From positions 8,981,915-9,045,914 of the forward strand of contig OU342817.1 of assembly GCA_910591455.2 (NCBI GenBank): a stretch of DNA of 64,000 nucleotides, in the 5' to 3' direction. This stretch comes from Pholis gunnellus (taxonomy: Eukaryota > Chordata > Actinopteri > Perciformes > Pholidae). The notes under the pieces are model-generated. The model was given only the letters and a program-made list of their open reading frames with translations. It ran no database searches and was not told the DNA's origin. This document shows positions 23,301-64,000 of this stretch, piece after piece; the stretch's first letter is position 1; every line of letters starts with the position of its first letter. The translations under genes were made by a program, and so were the position numbers.

Positions 23301-26300
23301 CTCTGTGATTAATTTCCCACAAATTCCCAAGGGACATGCGTTGTTTGCCTTCGTTTGTTGATCAACTCCAGTGGGATTCCTGAAGTGTGAACAAGCCAGC
23401 AGCATTTTTTCTTTTACATGTTTTTGGAGCTTCAGGAGAACATTTGATGTTGCATGAATAATGGTGGGTGTGGGTGTGGGTGTGAGAAGGGAAAGAGAGA
23501 AATATTTGTTCACAATTTCTCAAGGGCGGCCCCCTGCTGCTTCTGTGGAGACAAGAACACACACGTACGAGGCGAGAAGATGCAGGCTGGGCTGCACGGT
23601 TCTGATGCACTTTAAAAGCACACTGATCAGCAATTCCTTCTATGAGCCCACACATCCTTCAGACTTCAAACACACTTCCTGAAGGTTAGGGGCACAGAAG
23701 TAAGTAGATAACTGAGGGGATGCCTCTGCAGAGATGCCATACTTTGTTGACGTAAGACATTATCGGGGTATATTCATAAACCTACTGCCCTCATGTGGTT
23801 GCTGCTGGGTCACAAGCAGGACAGAAACAACATAACACTCTGACGACAGTCGTGGAGTTCTCAGAGCTCAGTGTGCTCATCGCCTGCTGGATCCTGCAGA
23901 AAACGAAATGATGGCCGTGCAGCCTTTTCACTGTGAACTATTTGATTCAGTCAGCGCAGTACCTGATCAATTACCCAACAAATGAGTGACGATCCGTGCC
24001 TTCTCAGGGAAAACAGCATTATCGAGTTCATCTGGGAAACAGCTGAGCTTTTGTTCAGTGCAGACGTTATTGACGCACATGTTCCTCTCCAAGCTGATTC
24101 TACAACACTGTGGTCCTGTAAGGTTGAGACGGATCATACCAATACAGTTGGTTTATTCACAATCTGTTTATCACGGTTTCATGGATGAGTTGGATTAATT
24201 TAAAAATAGTCAAAGAAATGTATCAGAAATTCCAGCTATGCGGTACCTGACAGATGGCCAGTCAGGTTTTGCAACAGTATGCTGGTGTCTACTATTTGCA
24301 GACTTTGCAATCCAGGATAAGACGAAGAAGAGGAAAAAAGAAAAAGGAAAAGTATACTGAGCAGAATTGAGTGAATAAACTTGATAAAACAAGTATTTCC
24401 AAGGTTCTCCTTTCATGCTTTTCATCTTTGTCTCAAACAATACCACTGACCACAGAGCAACACCTACAGATAAAGCTGCAGTCATATGACACTGATTAGT
24501 ACAGTGGTTGAATGCTGAATGTGTATTCATCTTGTCCACTGCAATCAAGGACTTTTTAGAATAAATATATCTCCGACTCACGCATTCCAACCTAAATGCA
24601 CAATTTCCCCCCTTTCGGCTCAGAACTTGAACAGCAACTTTGTCTCTCATCCAAAACGTTATTCTTTGCCTGCTCTCTGTAGCTATACACACGTAACCTT
24701 TTTGGACTCCATCCCTCAACCATGGCCCCAATTAAACTTATGACCCAAAATATCCGCCGCACTGGCTTACAAGCTAAAAAAAAAAAAAAAAAGATTAAAA
24801 AAAGTATTAAATTATGTGACTCAAAGAAGAGTCAAGCTTTTCTGCCAACCCGTCACTTTCAGAACAGCATTAACACCTCGATGCAAACTACAAACAGAAC
24901 AATTTCTAATTTATTCCCTGCATGAAATACACTAATTCACATCATTGAACATGATGGAACATTTATTATCATTGTGGCTTCCATTAACACCTCGCACCAA
25001 AATTATCATAACTAACATGCAAGCATTTGACTGATCGCTCCACATTTTCATCCATTCTTTTATGAAGATGGATTTATAGGTCACTTTACAATCAGCAAGC
25101 TTGTATTGTGAACATTAAAGAGTTACTCCAGTGGTTTAGTATATAGTTGGGGGACTTTTTAAAGAGACAAGTTTGAAAAGAATATTCTAAATCAAGGGAG
25201 CAGACAGCAGTAAATGGGTGAAGACCCTAAAACCCCGGATCGTATACTTCCCATAATGCAACTCGCTAGCATTTTTTTCTTTTTTGTAAATCCCTTCATG
25301 CCGAAGAAAAATCCTCATCTTTCAACTCTACATCCCCAAGCTAAAACAACATTATACTGTTTTTTCAGGTTGAAAAGTGCTTCTTGGGACTCCATGTAAA
25401 ATGATTGCCCCTTTAACATGTGTGTGCCTCTCATTCCATCATTTCAAAAGGCTGTTTGAGATCACCTCTAGATGTTCTTTTATGGGATCTTGGTAATGCC
25501 TTTATGGACATTAATGTGGATGAGTTCTCCGTGAGGTATTTCTCTAAACAGTGAGCAGAAATCAATACTGTATTATGCCATGTCGGTTATGTTTATACCT
25601 CACATTTAATACAGATTCAATGTGTTGTACATGAAAGCATTTTAGAACATTTTAACGTGAAGCTCAAAAAAGTGGACCAAGGGAGAGACAAGACAGTTTT
25701 ATAGCAATCTCTGCTGTGTAGAATGGATTTTGCAATAAACACAGTTGATCAAATAGTTCACTTCATGTGTATTGATCTAAAGCGGGGCGTCTTGGATGGA
25801 TTAGCTGTTTGTGATAAGTAGGTGGAGGTAATATAGAGGGTGATTCTGAGGGTGAGCTGAGGCCAAAAATGTTAATTAAGTCTGTGGTCATGTCAAGTCC
25901 TTAGGGATCAGTTTTGTAGGATGAACTCTTTCTTCTCTCTACATCAACATACGAGCAATGTAGTTTGTCTGACTTGTCCCTAACCTTTCCCCCCCTTTCT
26001 TATGAATTAATAATTAAAATTCCCTTAACTTTCCTGTAGTACTGCTCTTTCTTAACAGTCAAGTTGCCATTTCATTAAACGTCATTTAATCATAGATGCA
26101 CTAAGCTGACAGAGGTGATGGTGCGTCAAATGGAGCACTTAGCATAATAACAACGCTTTTAGTTTATTTATAAATGTGGATGTCGGTTTATCTGGATGCA
26201 TGAATGTAAATATGCACATATAGTTAGTTGGATTAATACATTTACATGTATGTCTATACGTGTCTATACTTGTTCTTTTTTCTGTTTCTATCACTGGGTG

Positions 26301-26419
26301 TATGAAATACAAAAATATTAGAAATAATTGCAAATACAGGTTGGACATTTTGGACAACACTTAATTATTTTGTGTTTAATCTGTACATCAAAAGAAATAT
26401 AAAGAGGACAATTTGTGGT
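20354..26419. other. Intergenic stretch, no gene recognised
   Basis: No exon of a known family. 20850-21010 and 22400-22760 are non-repetitive and dense in homeodomain/POU-type cores. 21820-22180 is a purine-rich, possibly repeat-derived block (GGAAACACGG, ACAGGAAACAGAC). 25115-25420 (TACTTCCCATAATGCAACTC) looks like another dispersed fish repeat. The longest open frame, 173 codons at 24210-24731 on the - strand, has no recognisable motif and I do not call it. Confidence 0.5.
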
Positions 26420-26530
26420 TTTAGAAGGGAGTTTGTGTCTTGTGTCTTTAAGCTAACTTAAGCTAATCGCCTCAAGTGGTATGAATTCTCTCTCTCTGGA
26501 AAAAAGCAAGCATGTTTCCCTAAATGTTGA
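26420..26530 (+). repeat. Dispersed teleost repeat (family B, copy 2, decayed)
   Basis: TGTGTCTTTAAGCTAACTTA then AGCTAATCGCCTC and the end CATGTTTCCCTAAATGTTGA parallel the family B element near 20 kb. Diverged and incomplete. Confidence 0.4.
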
Positions 26531-27490
26531 AAGAGGAAATAACACATTCTACCTTTATAAAATGAATTGAAATATGTGTTTATGAGAAACCAAATTCAAC
26601 CTTGTTTAATTCAATCAATATACTCAGATTAACCACTATTGTCTTTGCAAGTGGCCTTGCAAGGTGTGTCAAAGTAGGCACTGAATTTATGATTAAGCTC
26701 CACTTGTACATTGTAGAAAAAAGCACTTTAATATCCCACAATTTTCACTTGAGGTCATGCAAAAATTACAAAAGTTTGTTTAGAATTATATATTTGTGTT
26801 CAACCTTATCGAACCACAATGGTGTTGATATTTGTGCACATTTACAATTTGGTTCTGATGAAATGGATAACACAATGTGCTCTAAATTAGCCCAGTATTT
26901 AGCAGTGTACAGTCACATTTCACAGCCTGTTACAGTGTGACTCATTTGCTCTCCCACAGCGGCACTATTCATGTTCATCAGCTTCATCCAGATGACCATA
27001 TGGGCAGGAGAGGAGCATGAGATTCATACCAGAGAATTCATTAGCAGCCCTGAATTGCACCCTGCCGTCAACCCTCCGTTTCTTTGAGGTAGCCAATGAA
27101 ATTCAGGCCGGTAGGCTGCCTGAGGCTATGACACCATCACTTGCGGCAGGACAACAGTAATTGGATCGTATGTCAGAAAAATACAGGTTGTGACAAGCCA
27201 CTCGGCACAATGTCGCCTTGGCCTATGTGTGAAGTCACTCCACTGGACTGCAGTAGCTTGCTTAGCTTTTCATTGGAGGTCATGGGAGTGAAAAGTCATC
27301 AACTCTTCATCTCACTAAATGCAGTCGAATCCAGTAGCTTTATGAGAGAGAGAGGGCTGAATTATTTGAGGAATATATTCAAGAAATACTGCACACATGC
27401 ATATTACATTAGGAAACGCCGGACTGTTTTATTTGGGAATGATGATGCAGAAACAATCAGCTAGTCAAGAGCATAAAATATGAAGCATGT
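26531..27490. other. Intergenic stretch beyond the abca4 3' end
   Basis: Non-coding. 26945-27160 is non-repetitive with mixed base composition and could be conserved regulatory DNA; I cannot test this here. Confidence 0.4.
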
Positions 27491-27496
27491 TTAAGT

Positions 27497-27502
27497 TTTA
27501 TT
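27497..27502 (-). terminator. abca4: Candidate abca4 polyadenylation signal
   Basis: TTTATT on the + strand reads AATAAA on the abca4 strand, about 0.73 kb after the stop; a second copy is at 27545-27550. I saw no canonical hexamer nearer the stop. Confidence 0.35.
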
Positions 27503-28232
27503 TGGTCAGATACAAAATATAATTCCTCTTTATCTACAGCTATATTTATTTAAATGCCTTTTGCCCCCTCAAATTGGATCCTTCAAGAGGAATATTTTGC
27601 ACTATTTTGTACTGACACTGGAGAACAACATAACATGTCAATGTATGAAACAGGGCATACAAATAAATACTTAAACAGTGGATTACTGAAAAGAAAGGAA
27701 GCAATAGTACATGCGTTTTGGAAAAAACAGACAACTGACATTAAAGGACTTTTGTTTTTATGTGTCACATAAAATTGAGGTGTGCGTTAATGTAAAAATT
27801 AAAAAATACTGTTTCTAAGGTGCTTAAGTATTCATTACACAAAGAGAGAATATGTACAAAGTTTTACAAGCCAATCTAAGAAAAAATCTCTTTTTTAAAA
27901 AATATTTTACATGAAGCTGCTGTTTCTGCTGTTAACACATCTGATTTCAAGTCTAAGTAATGTTTCAGACATACTTGGTTTTTGATGACATCATGGAAGA
28001 TGAATTCCTGTTTGCAGCCAAAGGCTTGTAAAGTTTGTCTGTGGCTGGAAACATTAACTGTTCTACCAGTCACTTTGGCAGGTCAACAGGCCAGACTCGT
28101 CTCTGTTCTAAAATGCAATTCGGCTAGTGAATTATTAAAAGTGGCTTTGAATTGTGGAATGTAGAAAGTTATATCACTGCCCTTCAGAGTAACACCTTTG
28201 CATCTGTGTTTCTTTACATGTACAGGACATTT
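27503..28232 (-). other. abca4: abca4 3' UTR (extent inferred)
   Basis: Sequence following the abca4 stop up to the candidate poly(A) signals. No repeats of note and no recognised regulatory motif. Confidence 0.35.
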
Positions 28233-62060
<33,828 letters not shown>

Positions 62061-62103
62061 TGCTCCGCAGCTTTACCCCTTCGGTCATCAGACTGTGACA
62101 AAC
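62061..62103 (-). other. abca4: abca4 5' UTR next to the start codon (extent inferred)
   Basis: An AG acceptor (GTATCTGCAG) ends at 62104, which would give a 43-nt UTR on the coding exon if a separate non-coding first exon is used. It holds the out-of-frame upstream ATG. Other AGs nearby could serve. Confidence 0.3.
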
Positions 62104-63357
62104 CTGCAGATACGCAACTCCATCAGTGGCACTCACGGAGACACTGGACCATCTACTGTAGGTACGATCAGTGAGCCAAGCAGAGACCCAGGACTACAGT
62201 TATTGGGTCTGGTCTTGAGACCGCTGGAATTTAGTTTTTGACCTGACTTTTGCTTAATTCTCTGAAACATTTTAACGTGTAATATTTTCCACGGTCGACC
62301 AGTTTGTTTTTGTTTTGTTGTTGCTTTTTTTAGTCTGTTTTCACAGTCTCCAAAAAAACTTGGATGATTTTAATGTAACGGCATATCTACATATCTATAG
62401 ATCAAGCCTTTGATCTATGGATTACTCTTTTCTCAGTCACATACATCATTGTTGATCTTCAAATGCACTGACTTTGCTCTGGCTTTGACCCGAGCTTGAC
62501 TCTACCTGGTCTTCGCATTAACTTGGATTTGTGGATTTAAGTAAGGTGGTCTTGACTACAACCTTGGAAAGACCATATTTCAAACCACTTGGAAAGCGTA
62601 CACCCAGCTGAAGTGCTCCTGAGCGAAGCACTGACAGCTTTAAGGTTTGTCGTGTAGGCATGTTGACAAAAGGAGGGGATTTTTCTACACGTTGGTAAAA
62701 CAAAGTCACAAATATTAAAATATATAGTCCAACAACGTTCTTAGCAACATAGAAACACAAGTTGGTATGCGATTGATGAATCCAATTTGTACCCTGCTCT
62801 ATCATACAAGCTTAATTCCAAAAGACAAAATCATTTTGGGACTGAACACTGATAAAAAAACAAACCATAAACACGTCATGTGCAGACGAGCTCAGAGAAT
62901 GTCGGACATGAGTAATTTGCTCAGAGTGACATGTCCAATAGATTACCTCAGACTGGCCAACTGAGGATGCAGGGACATAAATACTTGTCTAGAACAACAA
63001 GAGGACAAAGACTGTGAGACTAAAACGGGAGACTGAAGGGTATCATTACCGTCCGACTACTCTGAAATCACCTTATTGCTCAAACAGTAATTACACATAG
63101 CAGGACTTCCTTCCAGAAACGTGGAGAAATTGTTTTCGCATTGAAAAACTGCTGCATGTTTAAGTAACAGATACAAGAAGCCATGAGGGTAAACACATCA
63201 TAAAAGAGCATGTACCAGGATCTCCGTTTTCACACCTTTACATTATGTTTGACTAGAAGCATTCGGAGAAACTAATTAGCAACCACATACCTGTCAGCTC
63301 TTACGTGATCTTGCAACACATCCTATTTTGTCAACAAAAAGAACAAAGCAGTTCCTT
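62104..63357 (-). other. abca4: abca4 5' flank or first intron
   Basis: About 1.25 kb with no coding exon recognised. If the donor at 63359-63358 is real this is a 5' UTR intron; if not it is promoter-proximal DNA. Confidence 0.4.
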
Positions 63358-63359
63358 AC

Positions 63360-63480
63360 CTCTTATGGAATGATATAAAAGTCGTACGACATCGAGAGAA
63401 ACCGGTTCACAGACCAGCTGATGTAGTGGAAACACATTAAGTAAGGTAGAAGAGCTCCGTATGAGTCCTCGCTGCCCACT
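63360..63480 (-). other. abca4: Candidate non-coding first exon of abca4
   Basis: It ends at a strong donor (CATAAGAG/GTAAGG, exon end at 63360). It has no coding frame of interest; its 5' edge is unknown and set here at the GA repeat. Purely inferred. Confidence 0.25.
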
Positions 63481-63501
63481 CTCTCTCTCTCTCTCTCTCT
63501 C
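63479..63501. repeat. (CT)n/(GA)n tract
   Basis: About 23 bp of perfect CT on +, GA on the abca4 strand, beside the motif cluster at 63516-63549. Confidence 0.9.
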
Positions 63502-63515
63502 CCCCCTGCCTGCAG

Positions 63516-63549
63516 GTCAGCAGCACTCCTAATCTGATTGCTCTAATCT
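63516..63549 (-). promoter_or_regulatory. abca4: CRX/OTX and NRL-like motif cluster upstream of abca4
   Basis: Two CTAATCT sites (63529-63535, 63543-63549) fit the CRX/OTX core, and GTCAGCA (63516-63522; TGCTGAC on the other strand) fits an NRL/MAF half-site. All lie in 34 bp, about 1.47 kb upstream of the ATG and 155 nt upstream of the candidate first-exon donor. Motif matches are seen; function is inferred from abca4 being a photoreceptor gene. Confidence 0.35.
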
Positions 63550-64000
63550 CCCAGCTCAACATGGGTAAGCAGAAAAAAAAGACAACAGTCAACCATTTTG
63601 AGGCAGAATTAGGGGGGATATCTGCTAGAGAGGATACTGGCGGAGAGAAATACAGTCCTGCGGTGGAGAGGGGTCACAGGTTTGATCACAATAGGAGCCA
63701 AAGTGAACATCAAAGTGTCTATGAGCAGGATTCATCTGTTATTGTCACTCTGCAAGACAGTCTCAACACCTACAAAATAAATCTGAGTTTTGACTTAGTC
63801 ACATATGAGTACGTGAGTACGTACGTACGTACGTACTGTCGTTCGTGTCTGAAATGCCTCACGCCTCTCTGGGCAGCTGGACGGGGTGGAGCAGGTGACA
63901 TGGGTAATCACGTTTGGAGAATTTGAAGCCTTGACAGTTGTGACATTAACCCCACTTAAACCTGCAGGGAACACAGCTAGCTTACCCTAAAACGAAGGTA
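63550..64000. other. Window end, no gene recognised
   Basis: A 121-codon open frame from 63561 on + has no recognised domain and I do not call it. A palindromic (GTAC)n run lies at 63817-63836. Confidence 0.5.
63817..63836. repeat. (GTAC)5 palindromic microsatellite
   Basis: Twenty bp of perfect GTAC units, self-complementary, no other role visible. Confidence 0.9.

Noticed and set aside
24210..24731. 173-codon open frame on the - strand in the intergenic region
   Set aside because: No recognisable motif, signal peptide or domain, and no splice context; plausible by chance in 16 kb of non-coding DNA.
63561..63926. 121-codon + frame starting MGKQKKKT
   Set aside because: No family resemblance after the lysine-rich start; the ATG sits in a splice-donor consensus (ATGG/GTAAGC) and the later part runs into the (GTAC)n repeat.

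Overview
The window looks like nuclear DNA of a ray-finned (probably percomorph) fish. It has GT-AG introns, an AT-rich background with long CA microsatellites, and several dispersed repeats of kinds I know from teleost genomes. Two vertebrate neuronal/retinal genes are recognisable exon by exon. Nothing bacterial, viral or plasmid-like is present.

Layout. (1) 1-11.2 kb, + strand: the 3' part of olfm3 (noelin-3/optimedin). Four coding exons (2566-2709, 3886-4041, 5094-5313, 7774-7880) lead into a large terminal exon (9147-9824 coding) with a 3' UTR of about 1.3 kb; the first exon(s) lie upstream of the window. (2) About 11.2-27.5 kb: intergenic, with no gene I can support. It holds dispersed repeats, an (AT)n tract and a few stretches that read like conserved non-coding DNA. 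(3) 28233-62060, - strand: the complete coding sequence of abca4, the photoreceptor N-retinylidene-phosphatidylethanolamine flippase. It has 49 coding exons, all with AG acceptors and GT donors. I joined them by phase and got 6960 nt, or 2319 residues plus stop; human ABCA4 has 2273. (4) 62.1-64 kb: the abca4 5' flank. A possible non-coding first-exon donor lies at 63360, and CRX/NRL-like motifs lie just upstream of it.

olfm3 and abca4 converge, 3' end to 3' end, and no other gene lies between them. Both act in retina or brain: olfm3 is a secreted coiled-coil/olfactomedin glycoprotein, and abca4 is a disc-membrane transporter of the visual cycle. They share no biochemical pathway that I know of.

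Most exon lengths in abca4 match human ABCA4 exactly. The departures are a fused exon (human 30+31, 282 nt), an extra 60-nt exon after exon 26, a longer linker exon 18 (195 nt versus 90), a cysteine-rich exon 24 (seven Cys in 17 residues), and a final exon that already contains the stop. I found no wholly new system. The best leads are a possible intronic-polyadenylation short isoform of olfm3, the abca4 linker changes, and repeat tracts lying close to abca4 splice sites. Exon boundaries were placed by hand from homology, phase and splice consensus; family comparisons come from memory, and no search was run.
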